This document shows positions 50,483-58,901 of a stretch of DNA of 64,000 nucleotides, in pieces. The notes beneath the pieces are model-generated. The model worked only from the letters and a program-made list of their open reading frames with translations. It ran no database searches and was not told where the DNA came from. Made by a program: the position numbers and the translations under genes. The stretch is from Acanthamoeba sp. SK_2022b (taxonomy: Eukaryota; Discosea; Longamoebia; Acanthamoebidae), in the NCBI GenBank assembly GCA_027943245.1, contig JANDJZ010001754.1, forward strand, positions 62,001-126,000, in the 5' to 3' direction. Each line of letters starts with the position of its first letter. Position 1 is the first letter of the stretch.

Positions 50483-52577
50483 TCAGCCCCCCTTGGATGG
50501 CAACATCCGGCATTACAGTGCTGGCTGACCACCAGGACTCGCTGGTACGGTAGTTGCGCTGCATCTCCTCGGCAATCTTCTGCAGGTTGGCCGGCATAAG
50601 CGCATCATCCCTGTCGCCGCTGGGCAGTGGCATCCGAATTTTCCACAGTTGACCACCTTCCAGCAGCGCGAACGCCTGTCCTTTCGGGAGGTTAATCACA
50701 TCCGCCGGGGCAAGCAGTGGGGCTTTCACAGTACCGACGCGGTCCTGGGTGTTGGAGGTAAAATCCTGTCCCTTCTCCACATCGGCCGTATCGGCATGCC
50801 CTGATACCAGGGTTTTGGTGTAGATATCCACTTCCGGCAACTGTGTGGTAAGCAACTGCGCGGTGCGGTTCTCACGGACACGGAGCATGATCAGGGTATT
50901 GAAGTTACCCGTCACCTGAGCCGCCTTGACGGTACTGCCGATGCGCGCCTCGATATCCGACTCGGTTTGCGTATAGGCCGTCACCTGCATACCGGCACCG
51001 CCGCCTTTGTTGATAAGCGGGATAAATTCGTCCCCCATGAGTTCGTTGAACTCGTCACAGTGCAGGTTGATTGGCAGTTTACCATCTGCCCGAGTCGGCA
51101 ACCCGCCGTGCATACCGTGTTTATAGATATGACCGGCAACCGACACCAGGTCGGCAAACATGCTGTTGCCGACGGCAGAGGCGACCACCCCGTCCGACAA
51201 GGCATCCAGCCCCACGTAGACAATACCGCGCTTGCGGATGACCTGCTCCCAATCAAAAATGGGTCTCGGGTCGCTCATATCCATATAGTTCGGCGCCAGA
51301 AGCTCGGCGGTCTTGCCGGTGGTAAGTTTTTCCAGCAGCGGCAACAGGGACGCCACAATTTTATCGAAGTAAGTACGGTCATAACGGACGGCTGACCGCA
51401 GGCCATCGAGAATGGGGTCATACAGCTGCTTGCCGGCCTCGGAACTCAGCGCCATTTCCACCGCCATGATTTTTATCGCATTCGGCTGGCCCTGCATATT
51501 GCGCGTTACATCGTCCTCCGTCAGCACCTGCAGGCTGTTGTCGATTTGTTGCTGCAGCGCCGGCATACGCGCCTCAATCACTTTCTTCGCGTAGGTCTCA
51601 TACAGCTCGCTGATGTTGTTCACGTAACGGGTGATCAACTGATAGTCCGGACGTTGCCCCAGCGCGACCAGGGCACGAGCCACAATATTGACGAATCGCC
51701 AGGCAAACTCACGGAACGCAGCACTATTGCCCTCTCCGCTCAGTTGCCCAGAAATACGCCCGGCCACTTCGGACACACGCTCAAAGCGCCCGACGGCGTT
51801 ATAGCGTGCCGAGATATCCGGCCAGCCCAGGTGGAAGATGAACAGCTCATCCCCACGGCCGGCACGGTGGGCTTCAGCCCAAACACGCCGCAGCAGGTCA
51901 GCATCCCCTTTCGGATCAAACACAATGGTGATATCACCGCGGCGAATATCTTGGGTGATCAGCAGTTCCGCCAGGCGGGTCTTACCGACACGGGTAGTGC
52001 CCAACACCAGACTATGCCCTACGCGTTCACCCAGTGCCATCGAGACATCGAGCTCATCGGGTTCAATACCATGGATCGCCGGGTTCCCCCCGACCGGTGG
52101 CAGCGGCCGCACCGGATTGAGTGGAGAATCCTTGCGCAGCAGCTGGGACAACCACGGCAGGGTATATTCGGCTTTAAGCTCCAGTCGGCGCGCCATCTGG
52201 TACAACTGCGACGGTTGGACATATTTTTCCACTTCCGGCCGACGGGTATCCATCAGGCGCTGGGTGTGCTTTTGCTGCCAACGGAAACCCCGCCCCAGGA
52301 ACAGCCGCTGCCTGCTCACCGGGATCTGTCGACTTTCCATGACATAGCGCGGTAACCGACGCAGATTACGGCGATAACGGACCACCCGCAGGCCCTGCCG
52401 TGCTCGTACCGCGGACAGCACCGCAAACCCGCCGGCAGTAACATAACTCACCGACGGCGCCAGGGCGACCGACCAGGGAGCAGCAAAACAAATCGCTGCC
52501 GCAGCACCGGCAACGATCGCGGTATTCAATTCTACCGCCGGGCGCAGCAGCGCTTCCATGACATGACGATTACTCAT
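50463..52577 (-). CDS. traD: Type IV coupling protein TraD (TIGR03743 type)
   Basis: 704 aa from ATG 52577 (AAGGAAGG upstream). Two N-terminal membrane segments (about 15-50), Walker A VLGTTRVGKTRLAELL (about residue 197), Walker B NLHCDEFNEL (about 509) and a following QTESDIEARIG segment. Hexameric ATPase that brings the relaxosome to the channel and pumps DNA. It overlaps the endonuclease-like gene by 8 bases. Confidence 0.92.
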   Translation of the reverse strand: MSNRHVMEALLRPAVELNTAIVAGAAAAICFAAPWSVALAPSVSYVTAGGFAVLSAVRARQGLRVVRYRRNLRRLPRYVMESRQIPVSRQRLFLGRGFRWQQKHTQRLMDTRRPEVEKYVQPSQLYQMARRLELKAEYTLPWLSQLLRKDSPLNPVRPLPPVGGNPAIHGIEPDELDVSMALGERVGHSLVLGTTRVGKTRLAELLITQDIRRGDITIVFDPKGDADLLRRVWAEAHRAGRGDELFIFHLGWPDISARYNAVGRFERVSEVAGRISGQLSGEGNSAAFREFAWRFVNIVARALVALGQRPDYQLITRYVNNISELYETYAKKVIEARMPALQQQIDNSLQVLTEDDVTRNMQGQPNAIKIMAVEMALSSEAGKQLYDPILDGLRSAVRYDRTYFDKIVASLLPLLEKLTTGKTAELLAPNYMDMSDPRPIFDWEQVIRKRGIVYVGLDALSDGVVASAVGNSMFADLVSVAGHIYKHGMHGGLPTRADGKLPINLHCDEFNELMGDEFIPLINKGGGAGMQVTAYTQTESDIEARIGSTVKAAQVTGNFNTLIMLRVRENRTAQLLTTQLPEVDIYTKTLVSGHADTADVEKGQDFTSNTQDRVGTVKAPLLAPADVINLPKGQAFALLEGGQLWKIRMPLPSGDRDDALMPANLQKIAEEMQRNYRTSESWWSASTVMPDVAIQGGLNVASGE

Positions 52578-53205
52578 GACGACCTTCCTTATCATTCAGG
52601 TTGGTGACCGAATTCACAGTTAAAAAAAGCAGCCACTCTGTATTGCCGGCTAGCAACGCAAGCAGCTTTCGGCCACTGACCAGGTGGACGTAGGGATGGT
52701 TCTGCAACAACACCCGGCTCAGTTGACCGGTACGGCCGGTATGAATGAAAAAACCATCACAATGGTGATGTCGCAGCAGCGCACCAAAACGCGTGATATG
52801 GGACGGTGAGATCGTCCGTCCGTAACGTTTGGCTTGGATGAAATAGGTCTTGCCTTCGATAATGACCTGACCGTCTAGGCCGCCGTCGCCGCTGTAGGAG
52901 GTATTGCGAATAACGGCATACCCCTGACGTTCAAATGCCAGGAGCAACAGCTCTTCAAATACATAGGGGTTGATTTTGCGTAGATAGGTCAGACGCTGGC
53001 CATCACCGCCCAGCAACGGTAAACGCGCCAGTACCCGCGTGGCCGTCGCCTGATATCGGCGGTGGCGCCGACGACTGGCTGTCTCCCGGCCACGGCAGTT
53101 CAGCCCCACCATAACAGCAACAAACAACACAACCAGCACAACCAGCACAACCGTCAGCACAGGGTTTACCATTAATGCTGCAGCAATGTGTTGCGCCGAT
53201 ATCAT
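52570..53205 (-). CDS. Mrr-type restriction endonuclease-fold protein
   Basis: 211 aa. An N-terminal membrane segment (about 13-34, VNPVLTVVLVVLVVLFVAVMVGL) is followed by an Mrr_cat domain (about 70-190) with Glu in FEELLLLAFERQGYAV, Asp in SGDGGLDGQVII and the QAK box FIQAKRYG: a complete D...QxK nuclease motif. Such membrane-tethered nucleases are regularly encoded next to traD in PFGI-1-type ICEs. It may process transferred DNA; since TraI lacks its motifs here, a role in nicking is worth testing. Confidence 0.75.
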   Translation of the reverse strand: MISAQHIAAALMVNPVLTVVLVVLVVLFVAVMVGLNCRGRETASRRRHRRYQATATRVLARLPLLGGDGQRLTYLRKINPYVFEELLLLAFERQGYAVIRNTSYSGDGGLDGQVIIEGKTYFIQAKRYGRTISPSHITRFGALLRHHHCDGFFIHTGRTGQLSRVLLQNHPYVHLVSGRKLLALLAGNTEWLLFLTVNSVTNLNDKEGRHE

Positions 53206-53726
53206 GGTGTGACCTGCTGGGACAAACCGGTATCAGTGATGAGTACCGGGTAATTCGACAGCTGCAGCCGGCGCGCCAAATCACTGCCGGAGGCTGGCGC
53301 CATCGGCACACCCGGCGCCAGTTCACGCAGTGCCTGCAGTGCAGGCAGGTTACTGACGTTAACGACGAGACCCGCAGCATGCCGGGATTTGAGTTGTTCC
53401 GCGTTCGCCTGCAGCCAGATACGACTGGCATCGTCATCACCCACAATAAACAACGAACCAATCCCGGGCAGTTGCAGCGGGCGCGCCGCTACCACACCCG
53501 GCGTCAGCTCCGGTGTCGTCACCGGCAATACGGCCACTTCAACTTCATCAGCAGAGGCTGGGGCTTGCGGCATGGCCGACGGTGCTACCGCGTCCCCCTG
53601 CCGATTAATCCCCTCAAAATAAGGTGATGCGTCATCGCCACCGATATCAGCGATAACATTCAGGTTGGCCAATGCCGTGGTAGTCACCAGACTCAGGCCG
53701 AACAGGAGAAAAGTCATTTTTTTCAT
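53202..53726 (-). CDS. ICE protein, PFL_4695 family (TIGR03765, DUF2859)
   Basis: 174 aa. Signal peptide (MKKMTFLLFGLSLVTTTALA), then LNVIADIGGDDASPYFEGI and the C-terminal half typical of the family (GIGSLFIVGDDDASRIWLQANAEQLKSRHAAGLVVNV, ending LSNYPVLITDTGLSQ). Periplasmic, unknown function. Coupled by ATGA to the endonuclease-like gene. Confidence 0.85.
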   Translation of the reverse strand: MKKMTFLLFGLSLVTTTALANLNVIADIGGDDASPYFEGINRQGDAVAPSAMPQAPASADEVEVAVLPVTTPELTPGVVAARPLQLPGIGSLFIVGDDDASRIWLQANAEQLKSRHAAGLVVNVSNLPALQALRELAPGVPMAPASGSDLARRLQLSNYPVLITDTGLSQQVTP

Positions 53727-53728
53727 GA

Positions 53729-54421
53729 TTATGGGTTCCGTGGTTCAATCCAGGTCAGCGCCACCGTTTGTGCCGGTAACACCGTGGCCGTGGGCGTTGT
53801 ACTGGCCATCCGAATCGGGGCGGTCCCCCTGCCGTTCAGGCGTGCCAGCTTGCCGCTCATGATGGATTTATACCGGGCTGCCGGTGCGCCGCCGGCGGGG
53901 TGGTGATAACACCCGGCGGCAACCAGCCAGCTTCCGGGATTGCGGTCATAGCATTCCCGCAGGATGGCCGCTGCCGCGTTGAGATTGGTGTAAGGGTCAA
54001 ACGCCTCCCAGGTCGACGTGAAGTGATGGCCGTTCCAGCCCAGATTGACCTGGGCAATCCCAACATCGATGCGCTTGCGAGGATGTGTTTTCAAAAAGCG
54101 CTGCAGTGCTTCCCAGGCCTGCAGGCGGCTGGCGTAACGATACCCTTTGCCGGCCACGTTAATGGTCCAGGGCCAGGGGCGTTCCACATCCGGGGCCGGA
54201 CCGGCCCCGCGAGTCACCGAGATGATGCTTTTCGGCGCCATCGATGTCTCGGCCAGCGCCACCGAGTACAGGGACTCCGGTGGCACCCCGTGACGCAGCG
54301 CCACCTCCCAGTAGCCGGAAGGAACCTGCTGGGTGGCGGCATGTACGACGCCACCGCTCACAACGGTGAGGAGGGCAAACAGGGGCAACAGTCCCCGGGT
54401 CAGAATGCGGCGAGTGTCCAT
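53729..54421 (-). CDS. Conjugation-associated lytic transglycosylase (SLT-like)
   Basis: 230 aa. Signal peptide (GLLPLFALLTVVSGGVVHA) and a lysozyme-like domain with the catalytic-type Glu in PESLYSVALAETSM and IDVGIAQVNLGWNG, the standard SLT pattern. It opens the peptidoglycan for the channel, like VirB1. It overlaps the end of the PFL_4693 gene by 22 bases. Confidence 0.85.
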   Translation of the reverse strand: MDTRRILTRGLLPLFALLTVVSGGVVHAATQQVPSGYWEVALRHGVPPESLYSVALAETSMAPKSIISVTRGAGPAPDVERPWPWTINVAGKGYRYASRLQAWEALQRFLKTHPRKRIDVGIAQVNLGWNGHHFTSTWEAFDPYTNLNAAAAILRECYDRNPGSWLVAAGCYHHPAGGAPAARYKSIMSGKLARLNGRGTAPIRMASTTPTATVLPAQTVALTWIEPRNP

Positions 54422-55113
54422 CCGTTTTCCCCTTGTTGCAGCACCACCGGCATCAGGCCGTTGCCGAATTTCATCCAGCGGCCACCGTCATGATTCAGCG
54501 TGATTTGACGTGCGCGCACCTTGTCGACAGGAATGTGATGCGCCTTCGCCCAGTTACGCAGCAGACTGTCATTACCCTTGCTGTCAACCAAGTAAATGTC
54601 GACCGGCCGGTTATCTGCCAGCACCGCCGCCAGGCGTGCATCGCACTGCCCGCAGTCCTTCGCTTTCACGAACAGCGCCAGTCGCCCGCCGGTGTCATGT
54701 GCGATACCGGCCGCATTCCCCATGTTCACCGGCAACACACCAAGGCGCTGCCAGGCCGCATCCACCTCACGCTGGAACTTGAGTTCTTTCTCGGTGCGGG
54801 CGAACTCCTGCTTTACCCACAGCTGCGCGTACTTTTTACGTTCGGCATCGCTCTGCGCCTCGATGCCAAGAGCAGTTAACGGATCAAGCCCCGGAGACTG
54901 CGTCCCGCGAGGGCCATCCATCAACTGCTGATAACGCTGGTACTCTTCGCCACTGAGGCCCCACTGCCTGCCCTGCTGCGCCGTCTTGTTGGCCTGACTC
55001 TGCTGAATCTCGCTCAGGGTAGACTGGCTGTTCTCAATGGCCGACTGCTGCGCCGCCTGTGATAACGGGCTCAGCAGCATCAGGGCAATCACGCTGTATT
55101 TCAGTTTCATCAC
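54400..55113 (-). CDS. ICE protein, PFL_4693 family (TIGR03759)
   Basis: 237 aa. Signal peptide (MKLKYSVIALMLLSPLSQA), a helical Gln-rich region with WGLSGEEYQRYQQLMDGPRGTQSPGLDPLTALGIEAQSDAER, the family signature, then a thioredoxin-like C-terminal half with one CGQC pair (KAKDCGQCDARLAAVL). The CxxC suggests a redox or structural role in the periplasm. Confidence 0.85.
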   Translation of the reverse strand: MMKLKYSVIALMLLSPLSQAAQQSAIENSQSTLSEIQQSQANKTAQQGRQWGLSGEEYQRYQQLMDGPRGTQSPGLDPLTALGIEAQSDAERKKYAQLWVKQEFARTEKELKFQREVDAAWQRLGVLPVNMGNAAGIAHDTGGRLALFVKAKDCGQCDARLAAVLADNRPVDIYLVDSKGNDSLLRNWAKAHHIPVDKVRARQITLNHDGGRWMKFGNGLMPVVLQQGENGWTLAAF

Positions 55114-55120
55114 GCTCTCC

Positions 55121-55864
55121 TTATTGGGCGCTGACGGTCTGCAGGCGACCGTTCACACGAAACGTCGCCTGCCCATAGCCGGCACTGACCAGGATCCAGC
55201 CGGCGATCGACTCCCCTTCCCCGATTAACCGCACCTGCGACAAATCACTGAACCCCTGCGGCGCCACAGCCGCAAAGGCCGACGTCCCGCGCTGCTCCAC
55301 CCCGGTCAGCACGAATGGCGCTTTGCGCGCCATACGAGGTACCGCATTACGCGGGGAGGATTTAATTGGCGTGGGCTTGTGCTTTGGGATGATTTTGGCG
55401 GTGGCTGACGGTGCAGCGGGTACGTCCGTTGAGGGTGCCACTGCCGGTACAGGCTTTTCAGTCGCTGACTTTTTCACGGACTCAATGCTGTCTTTCAGCG
55501 CATTCAACTCAACCTGTTGCGCCTGCAACTGCTGCGCAAGTTTTTCCGGTAACCCATTGGTTAGCGGCAGCGCACCAATCTGCCGCGTGAGCGAGTCCTG
55601 ACGCTCAGCCAGGCTTTTAAGCTGTTTAGCCTGCGCCTGCAGCTCATCGGCCATAGAGTTCATGCCATCCTGCGGCGCCAGTGCTTTCTGTGCCTGCTCA
55701 AGCAGGGCAATACGCTGATCGACATGCCTGATAGCCCCTGAACCGACGAGTCCAGCCATCAGGGCAACAACGACGCCAGCCGTTGCCCCCCAGAAGGTCT
55801 TGCTGCGTAGCACCCCTTTTTTTGCCGGTGTCATCGGCACCATGTCTTCATTATGCTCAGTCAT
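55121..55864 (-). CDS. T4SS-cluster membrane protein with coiled coil, unassigned
   Basis: 247 aa from ATG 55864, fixed by an ATGA overlap with pilL. One membrane segment (about 20-42, FWGATAGVVVALMAGLVGSGA), a long coiled coil (about 48-120, LLEQAQKALAPQ... to KDSIESVKKS), a Pro/Ala linker with basic residues and a C-terminal domain (about 180-247) ending ATFRVNGRLQTVSAQ. The layout resembles pilus alignment proteins, but I cannot assign a family. Confidence 0.75.
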   Translation of the reverse strand: MTEHNEDMVPMTPAKKGVLRSKTFWGATAGVVVALMAGLVGSGAIRHVDQRIALLEQAQKALAPQDGMNSMADELQAQAKQLKSLAERQDSLTRQIGALPLTNGLPEKLAQQLQAQQVELNALKDSIESVKKSATEKPVPAVAPSTDVPAAPSATAKIIPKHKPTPIKSSPRNAVPRMARKAPFVLTGVEQRGTSAFAAVAPQGFSDLSQVRLIGEGESIAGWILVSAGYGQATFRVNGRLQTVSAQ

Positions 55865-56505
55865 TTTTTCAGCCACCCGCCGGTTGCCGGTACCGCGTTA
55901 ACCGGCTGAGGTGCAATGACCGTTGCAGCAGGATGCGCTGAAACCGGTACTGAAACCGCCCTGACCGGAACCACCGTCACCGGCGGCAGCTGTGTCGCCG
56001 GCAACTGATACCCGTCACGCAGGCTGTGGCAGACAACACGTTGCACGTCGTCTACCTCGAGCTGCCACGCGGGGCCTGCCAGTACCTGCTGCGCGGTACG
56101 CAAACGCATCGGTCCCAGTTGGTACTGCACCGCCGGCAGCGCCTGGCGGTACAGCACGCCGTTTGCCGATCCGGTCGCGCACAGTGAATAGCCCGACTGG
56201 CGCAGCGCATAACGCAACGCGTCAGCCACCGTCGGTTTTACTGATGCCGGAATACGGATATCGATGATTTGCGAGAGCGGATCACGCTGAACGGCCGCCG
56301 GGTCGGTGCTGACCAGTAAATAACGGTCGTAGCGCACGACCTCAGGCACCTGCCCGTAAGCATCCGGGCTGACCGGTTGAACGTTGCGGGTGACGGTAAC
56401 CGAAGGCGTGACAGGGGAAATATCGCGCTGCTGCAGTGGCTGCTGAGTAACGCACCCGGTCAGCATGAGTGCAGCCAGGGAAGAGAAGAGAATTGTTTTT
56501 TTCAT
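55861..56505 (-). CDS. pilL: PilL-like lipoprotein (TIGR03748 family), first gene of the T4SS block
   Basis: 214 aa. Lipoprotein signal (MKKTILFSSLAALMLTGCVTQQ, lipobox LTGC). The conserved part (YDRYLLVSTDPAAVQRDPLSQIIDIRIPASVKPTVADALRYALRQSGYSLC) is the PilL N-terminal domain. In pKLC102 and SPI-7 pilL opens a type IVB pilus operon (pilL-V); here the other pil genes do not follow, and conjugation genes come directly. Confidence 0.82.
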   Translation of the reverse strand: MKKTILFSSLAALMLTGCVTQQPLQQRDISPVTPSVTVTRNVQPVSPDAYGQVPEVVRYDRYLLVSTDPAAVQRDPLSQIIDIRIPASVKPTVADALRYALRQSGYSLCATGSANGVLYRQALPAVQYQLGPMRLRTAQQVLAGPAWQLEVDDVQRVVCHSLRDGYQLPATQLPPVTVVPVRAVSVPVSAHPAATVIAPQPVNAVPATGGWLKK

Positions 56506-56522
56506 CCGGAAGATTTCCTGTT

Positions 56523-56547
56523 CAGTGACAATTGGCAGGTGTCACTG
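56523..56547. promoter_or_regulatory. Inverted repeat upstream of pilL, candidate operator
   Basis: CAGTGACA (56523-56530) and TGTCACTG (56540-56547), perfect 8-bp arms with a 9-base spacer, lie 18-42 bases before the pilL start where an RNA polymerase site would be expected. Confidence 0.4.
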
Positions 56548-56602
56548 TGCGGTTACCGTCCGGGAGGCTCAATTAACAACTCTTTATTGCTATTCAAAAA
56601 AA

Positions 56603-56626
56603 AACGCCAACCCGAAGGTCAGCGTT
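56603..56626 (-). terminator. Rho-independent terminator after the DUF2442 gene
   Basis: Minus strand: AACGCTGACC-TTCG-GGTTGGCGTT followed by a run of seven to nine T. It ends the ssb-DUF4160-DUF2442 transcript and isolates the T4SS block. Confidence 0.88.
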
Positions 56627-56651
56627 TAGTGTCAGATGACGAGGAACAACA

Positions 56652-56924
56652 TCAGGATAATGAAGGGGTACGAGTAATGCCTTTCGCTCCCATCAACAAC
56701 CCTTCCGTACTTAAGTCCTCATCCAGATCTGGCCAGTGTATACCCATTCCAGCCCCGCAGAGTTCCCAGTTTTCCCGTTGCGCCTGCGTACCGGCCGCAA
56801 GCCGTGGATACCAAGCTAACGGTGCCGAAATAGTTCGGCCATCCATCAAATCAACCGACAAACGGTCATCATCGATGCGGACATTCATTACACGCAGATC
56901 ATTTTCATTGCGTAAAGTAAGCAT
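56652..56924 (-). CDS. DUF2442 protein
   Basis: 90 aa matching the DUF2442 pattern: VRIDDDRLSVDLMDGRTISAPLAWYPRL and NWELCGAGMGIHWPDLDEDLSTEGLL. It overlaps the DUF4160 gene by 20 bases. DUF4160/DUF2442 pairs are common, look like two-gene toxin-antitoxin modules, and are often encoded on mobile DNA; the DUF2442 partner is the suspected antitoxin, without proof here. Confidence 0.85.
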   Translation of the reverse strand: MLTLRNENDLRVMNVRIDDDRLSVDLMDGRTISAPLAWYPRLAAGTQAQRENWELCGAGMGIHWPDLDEDLSTEGLLMGAKGITRTPSLS

Positions 56925-57141
56925 CCCAGGCCTCCTGTAAAAGTGTCCGATGTTCAGTCACCAGACGCTGCAGTATACGCAGTTCATGTGATGCAAATCC
57001 CACACTACGCGCAGTACTGACATCATGTAACCATATTTTAGCGGTTGCATTGCCCTTATCAATATGGACATGCGCCGGTTCGTTAGGTTCATGACTGTAA
57101 AAGTAAAAGCGAAAACCACCTACTCTAAGTATTGTCGGCAT
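56905..57141 (-). CDS. DUF4160 protein
   Basis: 78 aa with the full DUF4160 signature: MPTILRVGGFRFYFYSHEPNEPAHVHIDKGNATAKIWL. GGGAG precedes ATG 57141. Partner of the DUF2442 gene; possibly a small toxin-antitoxin-like maintenance module (family knowledge, function untested). Confidence 0.85.
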   Translation of the reverse strand: MPTILRVGGFRFYFYSHEPNEPAHVHIDKGNATAKIWLHDVSTARSVGFASHELRILQRLVTEHRTLLQEAWDAYFTQ

Positions 57142-57156
57142 AATGTCTCCCGACGA

Positions 57157-57708
57157 TCACAAAGCGTAAATGGCTGATTTTGCGATACCATAACCAAACC
57201 CAAGGAACGGTATGTCATCGTCAAAATCCATCGGCGCGGCATTTCCACCCGATTGAGCTGGCTGGGGTTGCTGAGCCGGCGTACCGCTATGCGAAGGTTG
57301 CGGTTGCTGAGGTTTCCCCCAACTGCCCTGGCCTGATTGTCCGGCGTTGGCAAGTTGCGAACGCCCACCCAACATCTGCAGAGTGCCGCCAATGTTGACG
57401 ACGATTTCAGTGGTGTATTTTTCAACACCGGCCTGATCGGTCCATTTGCGTGTCTGCAGGGAGCCTTCAATGTAAACTTGTGAGCCCTTACGCAAATATT
57501 CACCGGCAATTTCAGCAAGCTTGCCGAACAACACAACACGGTGCCATTCGGTTTTTTCTTTCTGCTCACCGGTTGCCTTATCGCGCCAGCTTTCAGAGGT
57601 CGCCAGGGTAATGTTAGCCACCGCACCGCCATTTGGCATGTAACGGACTTCAGGATCCTGGCCGAGATGACCGACAAGTATGACTTTGTTTACGCCGCGA
57701 GACGCCAT
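57157..57708 (-). CDS. ssb: Single-stranded DNA-binding protein, ICE type
   Basis: 183 aa. The OB fold opens [43 protein letters not shown] with the expected aromatic and basic residues, and includes [19 protein letters not shown] Gln/Pro-rich linker leads to the acidic tip MDFDDDIPF, but the protein continues 15 residues ([15 protein letters not shown]), so the tip is not terminal as in chromosomal SSB. It coats the transferred strand. GAGG lies upstream. Confidence 0.92.
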   Translation of the reverse strand: MASRGVNKVILVGHLGQDPEVRYMPNGGAVANITLATSESWRDKATGEQKEKTEWHRVVLFGKLAEIAGEYLRKGSQVYIEGSLQTRKWTDQAGVEKYTTEIVVNIGGTLQMLGGRSQLANAGQSGQGSWGKPQQPQPSHSGTPAQQPQPAQSGGNAAPMDFDDDIPFLGFGYGIAKSAIYAL

Positions 57709-57748
57709 AATCGAATCCTCATAGGGAATAGAATTAGAAAGGGAAAAA

Positions 57749-57768
57749 CGCCCCGAAAAATCGAGGCG
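57749..57768 (-). terminator. Rho-independent terminator after the DUF3577 gene
   Basis: Minus strand CGCCTCG-ATTTTT-CGGGGCG followed by TTTTT, 12 bases after the DUF3577 stop. It probably reduces read-through into ssb. Confidence 0.75.
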
Positions 57769-57780
57769 TAGAGGGCGTTA

Positions 57781-58248
57781 TCAGAAAGAGTTTTCCGCGT
57801 ATTGTTGCTGTGCGGAACCCTGCTGAGGCGGCGTAGAGTCGGATTTCTCAGCCTGATATACCTTTTCCTGACCGATTTTGATCCAATCGACCTTGATAAG
57901 GCGGGCTTTAAGACTGACGCGCTGTTCACCGGCATGTTCGCCGCTGTTGAGCGTGAAGATGTCCGTTTTGGGATTGCTGAGCACAAAACCAATCAGGACT
58001 TTTTTGTCTTCATCAACTGACTTTTGACAGCGGTTGATCAGGCTGCTGGCTTCTTTACCGGCGACCGTCACATCGAAACGCGTGTAACTGGCGTTATCGG
58101 TAGGACCGGAAAGTCCATTGATGACACAGCTGATAAAGGTGCCATTCGGGCCATTAACTTGACGAATGTTGCTGAGGTACCCCATCCCTTTGATAGTCAG
58201 GTTGAAGTATTCAGTTTTGGTAGATGCTTGCTGAGATTGGGTAGACAT
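57781..58248 (-). CDS. STY4534-family ICE replication protein (DUF3577)
   Basis: 155 aa from ATG 58248. The DUF3577 pattern is clear: YFNLTIKGMGYLSNIRQVNGPNGTFISCVINGLSGPTDNASYTRFDVTVAG and VKVDWIKIGQEKVYQ-type C-terminal block. It has an OB-like composition and is always found near ssb and topB in this ICE class; the exact function in ICE replication is not established. It is preceded by three-part leader L9 and RNA copy C. Confidence 0.85.
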   Translation of the reverse strand: MSTQSQQASTKTEYFNLTIKGMGYLSNIRQVNGPNGTFISCVINGLSGPTDNASYTRFDVTVAGKEASSLINRCQKSVDEDKKVLIGFVLSNPKTDIFTLNSGEHAGEQRVSLKARLIKVDWIKIGQEKVYQAEKSDSTPPQQGSAQQQYAENSF

Positions 58249-58321
58249 GATGTTTTCTCCAGGAGTAAAGATTCGGTGACGGAGAAATACACCTTCCCTG
58301 ACGGGAAAAGTATTTCCCGTC
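58249..58321 (-). promoter_or_regulatory. Three-part RNA leader L9 (DUF3577 gene)
   Basis: Hairpin 1 (58300-58321) is GACGGGAAA-TACT-TTTCCCGTC, perfect. Segment 2 (58281-58298) is GGGAAGGTGTATTTCTCC. The ribosome site (58249-58263) is CCTGGAGAAAACATC. Segment 2 pairs with AAATACTTTTCCC of hairpin 1 or with GGAGAAA of the ribosome site. The pairing words are close to those of L8, 40 kb away. Confidence 0.65.
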
Positions 58322-58413
58322 GGGAGCCAGGTATGGGTATACGCCATATCCTGACAGTCTGATCAGATTGAATAAGCCTTAATCGTTACGCAAAGTCGCG
58401 CTCACTATCAACG

Positions 58414-58552
58414 ATATCTACTCTCAAAGGCGTGCAGATGTACCACGCAGCTAAGCTACGTACTCCCTCTCAGGCTAAGGAAGCGTTCTTTTGTTACCAC
58501 CCGAAGGCGCTCATCACAGACCCACTGAGCATTGGTGGTTGTCCGAAGACAA
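58414..58552 (-). ncRNA. Structured RNA element, copy C (5' leader of the DUF3577 gene)
   Basis: 139 nt, matching copies A and B except that one of the two CCACCAAUG...CGCCUUCGGGUG modules and the adjoining hairpin are absent. Stems: UUGUC-UUCG-GACAA (58539-58552); module stem GCUCA/UGAGC; CUUCC/GGGAG; ACGUAGC/GCUGCGU, whose sequence differs wholly from copies A and B yet still pairs; and the terminal AGAU/AUCU stem. It lies 16 nt behind the -10 box of a consensus promoter. Confidence 0.8.
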
Positions 58553-58568
58553 CAAGTAAGCCTGTTCA

Positions 58569-58596
58569 TTTTTAGTTCAGGTGCTGCTGCTGTCAA
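58569..58596 (-). promoter_or_regulatory. Promoter of the DUF3577 gene
   Basis: On the minus strand TTGACA (58596-58591), 16-base spacer, TAAAAA (58574-58569). The predicted start lies near 58562, just before RNA copy C, matching the arrangement at the ardC operon. Confidence 0.7.
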
Positions 58597-58634
58597 CCAG
58601 GAATATCAATTTTGTGAATTGAGAAAACAAAAAC

Positions 58635-58655
58635 GGCACAGTCAAAGACTGCGCC
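58635..58655 (-). terminator. Rho-independent terminator after topB
   Basis: Minus strand GGCGCAGTC-TTT-GACTGTGCC followed by GTTTTTGTTTTC. It ends the topB transcript about 250 bases beyond the stop and just before the DUF3577 promoter. The 58656-58901 stretch holds nothing else that I can identify. Confidence 0.8.
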
Positions 58656-58901
58656 GCGGAGTTTGCACCATAACTGGTAGTAGATCTCATCTGACTTCGA
58701 GGAGGGGTAGTAGACTCCTGGCGCGCTTTTCACGAAGTCGCATGCGCTTAATCAATCAACCTGAGTGTGGAGGCCATTGATACGGGCTGAAGCAGAATTG
58801 TCCATGCATTAAACTTTCCTGCCATCCGCAGCCTCGGGGTGCTCTGCATCAAAGCTCGCCCACATTAGCAAAACTTTCAGCGATAAACATCAGACAATCT
58901 C

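Noticed and set aside
18086..58552. The three RNA-element copies as a transposable repeat (MITE-like)
   Set aside because: No terminal inverted repeats or target duplications are seen, and substitutions preserve pairing, which passive repeats would not do.
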